A DNA stretch of 64,000 nt from Aquamicrobium sp. LC103 (GCF_001014615.2 NZ_LBCQ02000009.1:237939-301938), one strand, 5' to 3'. Positions 1 through 10,110 are shown, numbered from the stretch's first letter. Numbers and translations are program-made. Notes: generated by a model from the sequence alone, not told the origin.

Positions 1-327
1 CGCGGCGGGAACGACGCCGGCGCCCGCATGGCCTGCCGCACCGCGATGGCCGTCATCGATGTCGAGCGCACTGGCGGCGGCCGCATTGGCCATGGCCGCG
101 CCTGCGATGCTCAGCGACTGACCTGTAAGCCAGACCCGCGCCACGCCTGAGCCGTAGAGCTCGGCAGCGGCCGCCCGCGCAGCCGCCGCCAGCGTCGAGT
201 TCAACCCCGCCGCGGTCGCCGCGATCAGATCGGTAACCAGCAGCGCGGCGGTCTCGCGCGCCTCCTGCGGCAACGCACCTTCGCGATGGTCGGCGACGAA
301 GCTGGCGAGTTCTTCTATTGCGTGCAT
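1..327 (-). CDS. MmgE/PrpD family protein, N-terminal part (runs off window)
   Basis: The frame opens at an ATG at 327 preceded by AAGGA about 8 bases upstream and runs out of the window, giving 109 visible codons. The protein is alanine-rich and helical, with the sequence ALDIDDGHRGAAGHAGAGV at residues 87-105. That matches the conserved N-terminal stretch of the MmgE/PrpD fold, which includes 2-methylcitrate dehydratase, cis-aconitate decarboxylase and iminodisuccinate epimerase. It follows the ABC ATPase gene after 29 bases on the same strand, so it is probably the last visible gene of that operon and acts on the imported substrate. The substrate cannot be told, because the catalytic domain lies outside the window. 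Confidence 0.8.
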   Translation of the reverse strand, partial: MHAIEELASFVADHREGALPQEARETAALLVTDLIAATAAGLNSTLAAAARAAAAELYGSGVARVWLTGQSLSIAGAAMANAAAASALDIDDGHRGAAGHAGAGVVPAA

Positions 328-356
328 GCGGGCGGGGTCCTTCTTGGCTATGGCGT

Positions 357-2128
<1,772 letters not shown>

Positions 2129-2129
<1 letters not shown>

Positions 2130-3010
2130 CACGAGGCATCCTTCAGCCGGGGGTCGATAGCGTCGCGCAGGCCGTCGCCGATCAGGTTGAACGCCAGCAC
2201 CAGCACGAGGATCGCCAGGCTCGGGATGAGTGCGAGGTGGAACGCGCTCAATATGTTGTCGAAGCCGTCGCGCACCATGCCGCCCCATGTCGGAGTGGGC
2301 GGCGCGAGCCCCAGCCCGATGAAGGCGAGCGAGGCCTCGGTACGCACCGCCGTCGCCATCCACAGCGAGGCCATGACCATCACCTCCGGCAGGATCGCCG
2401 GCGTGATGTGGCGAAACAGGATGCGCGGCCCCGAAAAGCCCATCGACCGACAAGCCTGCACATATTCGCGGTCCCGCTGCGCGATGACGCCTGCGCGCGC
2501 GATCCGGGCGAAGGCTGGCGTGGCGGTGAAGGCGATGGCGATGATGATGTTGGTCAGCGTCGCCCCCATCAGCGCCACCAGCGCAAGACCGAGGATGAGC
2601 GACGGGAAGGCGAGAACTACGTCCATTACCTGCATGAAGATGATGTCGATGCGCCCGCCGAGATAGCCGGCGATCATGCCGATCAGCGTGCCCACCACCA
2701 GCGCCAGCATGATCGCCAGCATCCCGATGGTCAGCGAATAGCGTGCGCCATAGAGCAGCCTCGACCAGATGTCGCGCCCGAACTGATCGGAGCCCAGCAG
2801 GAACTGCGAGCCCGGCGGGATGAGCTGGTCCATGATGCTCTGGCGTGCCGGGTTATGGGTCGCGAGCTGCGGCGCGAAGATGGCGGCCGCCACCAGCGCC
2901 AGCACGATCACCAGCCCGATCCAGGTGGAGACGTTCAGCCGCCCGACGAAGCTGCGGAAGCTGCTCTGGCGCTTCGCCGGAACCGCGTTTGGAAGCGTGG
3001 TGTCGGTCAT
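2129..3010 (-). CDS. Dipeptide/oligopeptide ABC transporter permease (DppC/GsiD-like)
   Basis: A 293-residue inner-membrane permease of the DppC class. It has a cytoplasmic N-terminus, a first transmembrane helix at about residues 30-50, the LLGSDQFGRDIWSRLLYGAR motif typical of DppC/OppC proteins near residue 92, and several further helices. The EAA-type cytoplasmic loop that docks on the ATPase lies around residues 185-215 (EYVQACRSMGFS). Its ATG overlaps the stop of the DppB-like gene by four bases (ATGA), and its own stop overlaps the ATPase start. The three genes therefore form one tightly coupled unit. The family is clear; the transported solute is not. Confidence 0.93.
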
Positions 3011-3948
3011 TTGTACTGAACCCGCGGATCAAGGAGGCCATAGGTCAGGTCGGTCACGAGGTTCACGACGACGACCATCAGCGTGTAGACGACGATCATG
3101 CCTTGCAGCAGCGTGTAGTCGCGCTGCGTCAGCGCGGTGAGGATGAGCTTGCCAAGCCCGGGACGGGAAAAGACGATCTCCGTCAGCACCGAATTGCCGA
3201 TCAGGATGCCGAGATAGAGCCCGACCACCGTGGTGATCGGGATCATGCAGTTGCCCAGCGCGTGGCTCCACACGACGGCGGCGGGGCTCGCGCCCTTGGC
3301 GCGTGCGGTGCGCACGAAGTCCTGGTTCAACACCTCCAGCATGGCCGAGCGGGTAACACGGGTGATGTAGGCCATCATGATGAGCGCCAGCGCCAGCGTG
3401 GGCAGCGCCATCTGCCGCAGCCGGTCGGCAATGGTGTCGCCTGAGCCGGCGCTGATGACCGGGAACCAGCGGAGCTGGATGGCGAACACCATCAGGAGCA
3501 CGATCGCGGCGACGAAGGCCGGCAGCGACAGGCCGAGCAGCGAGATGAAACGCAGCACGTAGTCGGGCAAGCGATTGCGCCGCACCGCCGCCCACACGCC
3601 GGCCGGCACGCCGAGCACCACGCCCAGCGCCAGCGCTGCGACGGTCAGCTCCAGCGTGTAGGGTAGCACGGTCAGAATCTCCTCCGAGACCGGCCGGCCC
3701 GTTACCATCGAGTTGCCGAGGTCACCCCGTACCGCCTTGAGCAGGAACTGGCCGTACTGGACCAGCAGCGGCTGATCGAGCCCCAGCCGCTCGCGCAGGG
3801 CTGCGATGCTGGCCGGGCTTGCCTGGTCGCCGAGAATCACCAGCGCCGGGTCGCCGGGCAGGATGCGCACGATCAGGAACACCAGCGTCAGCACGCAAAA
3901 CAGCGTCAGGATGGCAAAGCCGAGGCGCTTGATGAGAAATGGAAGCAT
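3007..3948 (-). CDS. Dipeptide/oligopeptide ABC transporter permease (DppB/GsiC-like)
   Basis: A 313-residue DppB-type permease starting MLPFLIKRLGFAILTLFCV at 3948, with a GGACGAG ribosome-binding sequence a few bases upstream. An in-frame extension to 4002 lacks family similarity. The N-terminal helix is followed by the family motif RILPGDPALVILGD, then further helices and the EAA loop FVRTARAKGASP. It pairs with the DppC-like permease downstream (four-base overlap). It is the first gene of the minus-strand operon and diverges from the IclR regulator at 4198, so that regulator is the obvious candidate controller. The binding protein that would deliver substrate is not next to it, which is unusual for this family, and may lie downstream outside the window. 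Confidence 0.93.
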   Translation of the reverse strand: MLPFLIKRLGFAILTLFCVLTLVFLIVRILPGDPALVILGDQASPASIAALRERLGLDQPLLVQYGQFLLKAVRGDLGNSMVTGRPVSEEILTVLPYTLELTVAALALGVVLGVPAGVWAAVRRNRLPDYVLRFISLLGLSLPAFVAAIVLLMVFAIQLRWFPVISAGSGDTIADRLRQMALPTLALALIMMAYITRVTRSAMLEVLNQDFVRTARAKGASPAAVVWSHALGNCMIPITTVVGLYLGILIGNSVLTEIVFSRPGLGKLILTALTQRDYTLLQGMIVVYTLMVVVVNLVTDLTYGLLDPRVQYK

Positions 3949-4197
3949 CCGCTCGTCCCAGTTGCACCAAAGCAAGCTCCGGCAAGGCAGGAGAAAAAGC
4001 ACGATCTGTCCCGTCCCGCGCCCAATGAGGCGCAGGATCGAAAGGCGCGTCGCAGCCTTCCGCCCCGAATATCCGTAGACTTGAAATTTGCCGCCTCAGG
4101 AGAGCCCGTTTAAGAGCATCTGTCAACATATTCCTTTATTCAGCATAGAATCAGTGATATTGTTCTAATAATCAGAATTTAAGGGCATAATACGAAC
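3949..4197. promoter_or_regulatory. Divergent promoter region, ABC operon / iclR-type regulator
   Basis: This 249-base gap separates the divergent transporter operon and the IclR gene. Its right half (about 4110-4197) is markedly AT-rich. It contains a small inverted repeat TTCT-N7-AGAA at 4163-4177 and a CATAAT at 4186-4191 only six bases from the regulator's ATG. If CATAAT is a -10 box the message would be nearly leaderless. I see no coding sequence here. An IclR binding site in this stretch is inferred from layout, not recognised. Confidence 0.45.
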
Positions 4198-4971
4198 ATG
4201 GCGGGTTTGAACGCATCCTCGCTCAATGCCGAGCGTGCGCTGGAGATATTGCTTGTGCTGGGCGAGGTGGGACCCGAAGGGTTGAGCCTGTCTGAGATCG
4301 CGCGTCGGATCGGCGGGGCCAAGTCGGCGGCACATCGCAGCCTCGCCGCACTTTTGAACAAGGGCTTCGCCGAACCGACAGGTCGCTACGGTCACTACCG
4401 ATTGGGACCTGCCATCCCCATGATCGCCGGGCGGCAGGAAAGGCTGGAGCCGCAAATCCAGCTCATCCGCCCGGGCATGACCGAGTTCGCCCGGCGCACC
4501 GGTTTCACCGTCTATCTGATGGTGCAGGCCGGTGTGGACGCCGTCTGTGCCGAGATGGTCAGCCGCTCGACCCGCCGCCAGTTCACCATGGGCGTGGGTG
4601 CGCGGGTACCGATGGGGGTCGCGGCTGGCAGCCTCGCACTCCTGTCGATGCTGCCCGAGGACGCAGCAGCCACCATCATCAAGGCCAATGCCGAGCGCTA
4701 TCTGCGCCATCCCGCGCTCCGACATGTCGACGCGACGCTGATCGCGCAATCAGTCGCGGAAGCGCGCACGCGGGGCTATGCGATCAATATGGGCTTCTAT
4801 CTGCCAGGTGAAGGCGGATTGGGCCTGCCGGTGCCTCGTCGGGGCCTCTACGAGGTGAATGTCGCGGTATCCTTCAACGCGCCGCTCGAAATGATGAACG
4901 ATGACTGGATCGAGGCGACAATCAACGAATTGCGCGACTGTCTCGATCCTCACCTTCTGGGATCGCCCTGA
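4198..4971 (+). CDS. IclR family transcriptional regulator
   Basis: A 257-residue IclR-type regulator. Residues about 8-70 form the winged helix-turn-helix (ALEILLVLGEVGPEGLSLSEIARRIGG followed by the recognition helix KSAAHRSLAALLNKGF). The rest is the ligand-binding domain with the late motif GYAINMGFYLPGEGGLGLPV. It diverges from the peptide-type ABC operon and MmgE/PrpD gene. IclR proteins commonly control adjacent uptake and catabolic genes and sense a pathway intermediate, so it probably controls that operon. Its ligand is unknown. It converges on the DUF3617-like gene, and no terminator was seen between them. Confidence 0.88.
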   Translation: MAGLNASSLNAERALEILLVLGEVGPEGLSLSEIARRIGGAKSAAHRSLAALLNKGFAEPTGRYGHYRLGPAIPMIAGRQERLEPQIQLIRPGMTEFARRTGFTVYLMVQAGVDAVCAEMVSRSTRRQFTMGVGARVPMGVAAGSLALLSMLPEDAAATIIKANAERYLRHPALRHVDATLIAQSVAEARTRGYAINMGFYLPGEGGLGLPVPRRGLYEVNVAVSFNAPLEMMNDDWIEATINELRDCLDPHLLGSP

Positions 4972-5036
4972 CAGGGCGTTTTGATGCCAAGATCGAGAGA
5001 CCTGACAAGCGAGATCAGGAGTGAGCACTGGACGTC

Positions 5037-5681
5037 TCACATCGGCCCCAGGCGTTTGTTGATCTCAATCGCTTCCTTCAGCATTTTGTCCACCACCGTC
5101 AACGACTCGTAGATGTTGATCGGCTTTGCCTCGTTCGGCCACTTATCGCTATTATAGTGGAACCCGACATCCAGGCCGTCTCCAGGTTTCTGGTCGGCTG
5201 GGCATTCACCGATCCAGCGTTGCTCTTCGACCAGTTTGTTTTCCAGCAACAACAGCACGTCGCGGGGAACGCTGTGTTCCTCGTTAACGATGACACTGTC
5301 GCTCTTGAACGCCGTGGTCCAGCCGAAATCCTTGCCGGCAGCCTGGTCGTCATCTGAAGAGTTGGTCCTGCAGGCCATCTCTCCGGTCAAGACCTTGCCG
5401 GTCAGGGATATTTTCGGCGTTTGGCAGGTGATGTCGCTATAAACGACCTCCAGTTCCCTGCGCATGATATTGAGTTCCTGAAGAGCGCGATCAGCGCTCG
5501 CGTCGAGGCAGTATCTAATTATGCCCTTGAGCTGGTTCGGCCCCACCGTACCGGTGGTTCTCATCTCCCACAGGCCCGGCTTGCGCGCCGGAATTTCTTT
5601 GGGAAGATCATAAGCGGCAGCTGGAAACGACGTGAAGAAAAGCAGGACCAAGCCTGTGGTCCGCCGCGTGACAGGTTTCAA
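5037..5681 (-). CDS. Exported DUF3617-like protein
   Basis: A 214-residue protein with a Sec signal peptide: positively charged start MKPVTRRTT, hydrophobic core GLVLLFFTSF, and a likely cut after PAAA near residue 23. The mature protein begins with the stretch ARKPGLWEMRTTGTV, which resembles the PG(L/M)WE motif near the start of DUF3617 proteins. It has several cysteines (RYCLD, DITCQT, MACRT, GECPA), which could form periplasmic disulfides. No function is known for this family. It lies 48 bases downstream of the SPFH gene on the same strand and could be cotranscribed. The DUF3617 assignment is from the motif and architecture only. Confidence 0.6.
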   Translation of the reverse strand: MKPVTRRTTGLVLLFFTSFPAAAYDLPKEIPARKPGLWEMRTTGTVGPNQLKGIIRYCLDASADRALQELNIMRRELEVVYSDITCQTPKISLTGKVLTGEMACRTNSSDDDQAAGKDFGWTTAFKSDSVIVNEEHSVPRDVLLLLENKLVEEQRWIGECPADQKPGDGLDVGFHYNSDKWPNEAKPINIYESLTVVDKMLKEAIEINKRLGPM

Positions 5682-5729
5682 AATGACCTCGTCCTAAAAT
5701 GGCGGCGTTGAATTTGCCGCCCTGTTTGC

Positions 5730-6725
5730 TTAGGCGGAATCCACTTGGGTATGCCTGCCGGGCGGTGAAGACTGCTTTGAGGTACGTTTCGCCGACAACC
5801 CGATCAAGTCATCACCGCCCTGCGCCAACGAGGCAAGAAGCGCCTTCGTCCCAAGATCGCTGCCGGAGCCATCGCCAGTTACAAGGACGGTACGCCCACC
5901 ATGGGTGGAGGCGTCCCGCAGCGCTTCCAGACGATTGATCTCCATCATGAAGCCCATGGCGTCGGAATCCGTAAGGGTCGTATCGGCACGAAATGCCGCC
6001 AGCGCCTTGGCATTGCCCTCGGCAATAATACTGCGGCTCTCCGCGATCCCCCGTGCGGTGATCGTCATTGCCGCCGCCGACGCTTCGGCGCTCTTTGTCC
6101 GTTTGATCTTCTCGGCTTCGCCATCGTTCTGCGCCGCCTCCAGCCGGCGTTGCGACGCGAGTACTTCATTAAACGCCGAGATCATTTCCTCTGTCGGTCG
6201 TGGATCGTCGATCAGCACAGCCCTGATCTCATAGCCATAGCCGTTCATGGCCTCGTCCAGGGATTCGCGGACGGTCCGGGTGAATTCGTCGCGGTCGGTG
6301 TAAAGCTGGTCGAAGGTTTTCGTAGCAGCCACAGCCCGAGCCTCGGTCGCCACATAGGATTCGATCTGGTCCTCCGGATTATGTAGCTCATAGAAGGCAG
6401 CCTTAACCGCTTTCGGGATTACACGATACTGCAGGCTGATCGGCATGGTAACGAAGGCATTGTCTTTCGACTTCACACCTAGCTGAAGTGCAATCTGCTT
6501 TGTCTGCAACGAAAACGGCCGGCGCGCCACCTGGAGCGGCCAGGGCAGTTTAAGTGACAGGCCAGCGGACCGATATCCGCTATAACGTCCGAAGATCTCC
6601 AGCACCCTGGCATGCTGTTGCGGGGTAATGACAAAAAACGTTCTCAGCCACAGCAGACCCACAAGCACGCCGATGATATTGGCAATGGACGCGATCGGGA
6701 TGGGAAATCCCAGAAAACTATACAT
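5730..6725 (-). CDS. SPFH/Band 7 domain membrane protein (prohibitin/HflC-like)
   Basis: A 331-residue protein with one N-terminal transmembrane segment (about residues 10-32) followed by an SPFH/Band 7 domain. The domain contains the typical YVATEARAVAATKTFDQLYTDRDEF region, then a charged, alanine-rich helical segment (EVLASQRRLEAAQNDGEAEKIKRTKSAEASAAA) that usually forms a coiled coil in stomatin/prohibitin/HflK-HflC relatives. Such proteins oligomerise at the inner membrane and scaffold proteases or lipid microdomains. The usual partner genes (NfeD or FtsH) are not adjacent, so its client is unknown. The gene is followed by the exported DUF3617-like gene on the same strand. Confidence 0.85.
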   Translation of the reverse strand: MYSFLGFPIPIASIANIIGVLVGLLWLRTFFVITPQQHARVLEIFGRYSGYRSAGLSLKLPWPLQVARRPFSLQTKQIALQLGVKSKDNAFVTMPISLQYRVIPKAVKAAFYELHNPEDQIESYVATEARAVAATKTFDQLYTDRDEFTRTVRESLDEAMNGYGYEIRAVLIDDPRPTEEMISAFNEVLASQRRLEAAQNDGEAEKIKRTKSAEASAAAMTITARGIAESRSIIAEGNAKALAAFRADTTLTDSDAMGFMMEINRLEALRDASTHGGRTVLVTGDGSGSDLGTKALLASLAQGGDDLIGLSAKRTSKQSSPPGRHTQVDSA

Positions 6726-7156
6726 ATATCACTTCTCTCAATTATCTTTGCGCGCCCCCTTACCCGCAATCTCGTATGTGATCATCCCCAAATTCGAGAA
6801 TGCGATTGACGATAGGCTGGCGATAGCGATGTGTCCATTCGCGCAACGCATGCGCGATCGGCGTCAAATTTGCGCAAGGCCGCATATGAATTTTCATAGG
6901 CGAGCACAGTACGGCTCTGGCCGACTGTCTCGATTGCGTATCACGTGATTGATTTCACGCCAGGCGGGATGGTTGCAACGCAGGCGTCTGATTTGAAGCC
7001 GAGAATGGATCGGACCCGGCGTTCGATACGGTCTCGCAGCCGACTTGCCACTGACAGCGCGCGCTTGCCAGTTGAAGAGCGCGTGCAGCAGCCCGGTAAT
7101 GGATGGTGGAATGATCACTTGGATTACCGGCTATTACGCCGCATGAAGAGATGAGT
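6726..7156. other. Non-coding gap, no gene recognised
   Basis: About 430 bases between the SPFH gene start and a structured region. The part next to the SPFH start (6726-6790) should hold that gene's promoter. Small open frames exist on both strands, but none has a convincing ribosome-binding site or recognisable protein similarity. No tRNA, insertion-sequence end or terminator was recognised. It may be decayed mobile DNA linked to the recombinase remnant on its right, but nothing in the sequence proves this. Confidence 0.4.
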
Positions 7157-7200
7157 TGCGGCGGCGCTTTCTGTAGCCAGAAAGACTGCAAACCGCCGCA
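7157..7200. repeat. Nested inverted repeats upstream of recombinase-like gene
   Basis: Outer arms TGCGGCGG (7157-7164) and CCGCCGCA (7193-7200) are perfectly complementary. They enclose a second perfect pair, CTTTCTG (7167-7173) and CAGAAAG (7178-7184), around a 4-base loop. The whole could fold as a stacked hairpin with an 8-base bulge on one side. It lies 17 bases before the palindrome at 7218 and about 130 bases before the recombinase-like gene. It could be part of a recombination site, an RNA structure or a transposon-end remnant; no T-run follows on either strand, so a terminator is unlikely. Confidence 0.5.
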
Positions 7201-7217
7201 CATGTGGGCAGCCACCA

Positions 7218-7246
7218 ATGTCCGATAATATTGAATTCTCGGACAT
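7218..7246. repeat. Resolvase-site-like palindrome, copy 1
   Basis: A 29-bp imperfect palindrome with perfect 8-bp ends ATGTCCGA and TCGGACAT around an AT-rich centre. A near-identical 28-bp copy in the same orientation is at 28467-28494. The half-site TGTCCGATAAT agrees with the TGTCYGATAAT half-site that I recall for Tn3/gamma-delta resolvase subsites, and the length is close to their 28-bp crossover site. It lies 87 bases upstream of the tyrosine-recombinase-like gene. A transcription-factor operator is the main alternative. Confidence 0.6.
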
Positions 7247-7332
7247 CTTTCAGCAGAGTGACGAATGTGAGTCTAAGCTACACCGCCAACGCCGATTTTA
7301 AGGCTTCGGCGACGATCCCATGGCGGAGAAAT

Positions 7333-8388
7333 ATGATGGACAATAACACAAAGCCCAAGCCAAGCCTAAACCAATCTACTGAAGGCGATAAAAAGGACGA
7401 CAATCTTTCCGCCGTTTCCAATCTCGCTGCCGGGATGGACGGAGGGCCAGGTCATGCCCCCTCCCCTCGCCCGAGCGATCAAGCGGAACCGACGCCACGT
7501 CCGCCATCTTCCGCGACAATGCGCGCCTACACCGCCGACTGGCGCCATTTCACATCCTGGTGCCGCCGGGTCGGACTGCCGCCCTTCCCGGCCGAGCCGA
7601 AGGTCATTGCCGACTATCTTCGCGCATGCGCTGCCGCGAATGTGGGAGATTCGGATACCGGCTTTGCCGAACAGCGGCTTTCGGCCTCGACGCTGGAACG
7701 CCGTTTGGCGGGACTTTCCTGGAACTTCGCCCAGCGCGGCGAGCAACTCGACCGAAACCATCCGCATATCGCCGAAATACGAACTCGTATCCGCCAGACG
7801 CAGACCCGTGCGCCGGAAAGAAAGGAGGGCGTATCGGCCCGAGATCTTCTCGCCATGATCGAGACGCTTGCGCGCGATCTGCGGGGACTTCGCGATCGCG
7901 CAATCCTCCTCGTCGGCTTCGCCGGTGGCCTGCGCCGGTCCGAGATCGTCGGCCTCGACTGTGGTCCCGACCAATCGGAGGACGGCCTGGGGTGGGCGGA
8001 AATCTTCGACAACGGCATTCTTGTCAGAATCAGGAAAGGTGCAAGCTGGCGCGAGGTTGAGATTGGCCGCGGCTCGTCCGACATGTCTTGTCCGGTCATT
8101 GCCTTGCAGAATTGGCTGAAATTCGGACGCGTAATCCGTGGTCCCCTTTTTCGTCGCGTTTTCGGCGACAACAAAACCGTCGATGTGGAGCGCCTTTCTG
8201 ACAAGCACGTGGCGCGTTTGGTGAAGCGCACGGCACTTGTCGCGGGGTTGCGGCCCGAAATCGCGGAGGGCAAGCGCGGGCTGCTCTTCGCCGGCCAGTC
8301 ACTGCGCACTGCCATTGCATCCGGGGTGCGTTTTGAAGCCGAACGCGAACGGTTTCTGGTCAATCTCACGAAAGCATCAGGCCTCTAG
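7333..8388 (+). CDS. Tyrosine recombinase/integrase-like protein, catalytic C-terminus apparently deleted
   Basis: A 351-residue protein starting at ATG 7333 (MMDNNTKPKPS), preceded by GGAG at about 5 bases. A GTG extension to 7204 would read through the palindrome and is less likely. The N-terminal SAM-like DNA-binding domain (MRAYTADWRHFTSWCRRVGLPPFPAEP...) and the catalytic core start are intact, with the first catalytic Arg in GGLRRSEIVGLDC. Near the end, the expected HxLR box reads FAGQSLRTAIAS (His to Gln). It is followed almost directly by RFLVNLTKASGL, the usual extreme C-terminus of this recombinase group. The roughly 25-30 residues that normally carry the LGH box and the nucleophilic Tyr are missing, with the frame kept. 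Strand exchange is therefore unlikely; DNA binding may remain. Such genes often sit next to repABC operons. Confidence 0.75.
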   Translation: MMDNNTKPKPSLNQSTEGDKKDDNLSAVSNLAAGMDGGPGHAPSPRPSDQAEPTPRPPSSATMRAYTADWRHFTSWCRRVGLPPFPAEPKVIADYLRACAAANVGDSDTGFAEQRLSASTLERRLAGLSWNFAQRGEQLDRNHPHIAEIRTRIRQTQTRAPERKEGVSARDLLAMIETLARDLRGLRDRAILLVGFAGGLRRSEIVGLDCGPDQSEDGLGWAEIFDNGILVRIRKGASWREVEIGRGSSDMSCPVIALQNWLKFGRVIRGPLFRRVFGDNKTVDVERLSDKHVARLVKRTALVAGLRPEIAEGKRGLLFAGQSLRTAIASGVRFEAERERFLVNLTKASGL

Positions 8389-8499
8389 AGGCTCGGAAAG
8401 ACTGGAGTTTGATACTCAAATCGATCCAGGAAAGCCCCTGCCCCGACAGCTGAAAGCGTTCTTTCGTCGACAGCTCAACGAGGCCTGCTTGTGCACGAT

Positions 8500-9888
8500 T
8501 CAAGCAGCGCTCCCGGTGGTGCGCTCTCGAAGTCTCGCCGCCGCCAGCGCGGCAAGCATGGGCTTCACCGAAAACCGTCCTGTCGCGGCGCGGCTTGACA
8601 GATGTCTCAGATAACCACCCGGCGAGCGGATCTCTGCCACGCGCTCCAGGATCGCAGCGACGACGATAGCTGCATCGAGCTCTCCCATAACCTTACGAGC
8701 TTGCAGCCACGCATCGGTGGATATTCCGAGCATCATTCGGACGGTCTCGGCAGCCCGTGTGAGATCGTGCCAGGCTCGTAGTCCGCCGGGAACATAGTCG
8801 TGCATTTGCGGGCAGGCAGAGAGCACGTAGTCCAGGGCTATCGGCGGGGTCTTGGGTGCAGAAGGTGGGTCATCTGCGTCCTGCTTGGGAGCCCTATCCT
8901 TCAGATCGCGGTTTTCTGTGACTTCCGTGTCGGTCGTTTCGGCCGTGAGCAGCGTTGGCTGGTAGGCTGCGAACCCATCTTCAATCATTTCTCCCTTATT
9001 TATTTCAATTTGTTGGTCTGACTCTGAGTTATGTATATGGCGCTCATTTTGACGTGCACAGGCGCTCATTTTTACCGCTGAATCGGAGGCTTCATCGGCG
9101 GGAGGGTCAATTTCCTCCGCGCCCGCGAGATAGGCTGCCTCGAGGTCGCGGCGCAGCTCCAGCAAGCCGTTTCGCCGGGTTTCCAGTACCTTGAAGTCGA
9201 CGTTGCGCGTCAGGCGGCCAGAAAGGGCCTCCAGACGCCGTGCAAAGCATTCGAAGGTATTTCCCCGGCCCTCATGGAAAGCCGCTTCCACGAGCTTGGA
9301 AATGTCGCGGAGATGGATCGTGACTTCGCTTCTGAGCGCGCGCAGTGATGCCGCCTCTTTGCGAGCCATGGCAGCGGCTTCCTCGATCTCCGCAGCGCGC
9401 AGCGCCAGGGGGGCCAGATCGAAGCCGAAAGCAGCCTCGATGACGCCGCTCTCGTCCCGCCGCGCATAGCGTTTGCCGTTAGCGCTGTCGCGGCGCATCA
9501 GAAGGCCGGCAGACACCAATGCGGCAAGGTGGCGGCGTAGCGTTGCGGGAGCCATTCCCCGTGCGCGAACGGATAGCTCGGCGTTGGACGGGAAGACCAC
9601 CAGTCCCTCGACCGGGCCGAAATGCCGCTCGGTGTGAAAACTCGCCAGAGCCTCGAGAACGACGATCGCGCGATCGGAAAGCCCGAAATGCGACTTCGCC
9701 TCGGTCAGGGAGCGGATCAGCTTCCATTTATCCACAGATGGTCGCTTGTCGGCTTTTTGCGTCGCCGAGCTTTCGCCCTTTTGCCGCTCTTGTGAGCCTC
9801 GGGCCCTCAGAACGCGCTCATTCACCAGAAATTGGGCACGACTCATCCCTTTCCCGCCAAAAGGCGAGACTGCAAACCTCTCCATCAT
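8500..9888 (-). CDS. repC: Replication initiator RepC
   Basis: A 462-residue RepC replication initiator, third gene of repABC. The N-terminus (MMERFAVSPFGGKGM) matches the family's FA-x-x-PFG start. An MarR/winged-helix-like DNA-binding domain covers roughly residues 50-170 (VDKWKLIRSLTEAKSHFGLSDRAIVVLEALASFH...), followed by a helical region, a poorly conserved linker around 265-340, and the conserved C-terminal domain (DYVLSACPQMHDYVPGGLRAWHDL to the end). The ATG at 9888 lies 8 bases after AAGG; ATG 9894 and a TTG at 9906 are alternatives. RepC binds the origin, which in this family lies inside repC itself. Its expression is limited by the antisense RNA encoded just upstream on the other strand. 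Confidence 0.95.
   Translation of the reverse strand: MMERFAVSPFGGKGMSRAQFLVNERVLRARGSQERQKGESSATQKADKRPSVDKWKLIRSLTEAKSHFGLSDRAIVVLEALASFHTERHFGPVEGLVVFPSNAELSVRARGMAPATLRRHLAALVSAGLLMRRDSANGKRYARRDESGVIEAAFGFDLAPLALRAAEIEEAAAMARKEAASLRALRSEVTIHLRDISKLVEAAFHEGRGNTFECFARRLEALSGRLTRNVDFKVLETRRNGLLELRRDLEAAYLAGAEEIDPPADEASDSAVKMSACARQNERHIHNSESDQQIEINKGEMIEDGFAAYQPTLLTAETTDTEVTENRDLKDRAPKQDADDPPSAPKTPPIALDYVLSACPQMHDYVPGGLRAWHDLTRAAETVRMMLGISTDAWLQARKVMGELDAAIVVAAILERVAEIRSPGGYLRHLSSRAATGRFSVKPMLAALAAARLRERTTGSAA
8983..9075. other. AT-rich segment inside repC, candidate oriV
   Basis: Within high-GC repC, the stretch from about 8983 to 9075 is clearly AT-rich (for example TTATTTATTTCAATTTG near 8996-9012) and encodes the poorly conserved linker of RepC. 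In characterised repABC replicons the vegetative origin lies in an AT-rich part of repC. This is therefore the best candidate for the unwinding region; the assignment is by analogy. Confidence 0.55.
9728..9736 (+). promoter_or_regulatory. Consensus DnaA box inside repC
   Basis: TTATCCACA, an exact match to the DnaA box consensus, lies in the 5' part of repC, overlapping the codons for VDKW. It could take part in initiation, but the coding constraint of a conserved RepC segment may also explain it. Confidence 0.4.
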
Positions 9889-9974
9889 TTCCATAGCCTT
9901 CTTCAAGGCATGAAAAAGGGTTCACCAAAACGGTGCCGACGCTTGACAATGTGGGATGGAAGTGATTCTTTCAG

Positions 9975-10026
9975 ATTGCTACATCGAAAGGGGCTTCCAG
10001 GATGGCAACGTCTTGGGGGCCTTTTT
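9975..10026 (+). ncRNA. repABC counter-transcribed RNA (incompatibility antisense RNA)
   Basis: In the repB-repC gap, on the strand opposite to repABC, a TTGACA -35 box (9943-9948) is followed, after a poor -10, by a textbook intrinsic terminator. Its arms are GGCTTCCAGGA (9992-10002) and TCTTGGGGGCC (10011-10021), which pair fully when G-U is allowed, with loop TGGCAACG and a TTTTT tail (10022-10026). Position, orientation and about 50-nt size match the incA ctRNAs of repABC plasmids, which pair with the repC leader and block repC expression. On the mRNA strand, GCACC/GGTG arms around 9923-9936 followed by TTTTT (9913-9917) could be the conditional repC terminator. The 5' end is estimated. 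Confidence 0.8.
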
Positions 10027-10110
10027 CTTGCGCTATTCCTTCCTCGATCTGGTTCGTTTTCGAACGCTTGTACTCGGTTCCGACGCGATCACGCGGCGCC
10101 GGCAGGTCAC

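Noticed and set aside
6894..7218. Short minus-strand frames as remnants of a transposase
   Set aside because: No DDE or HTH motif, no inverted-repeat ends or target duplication, and no ribosome-binding site.
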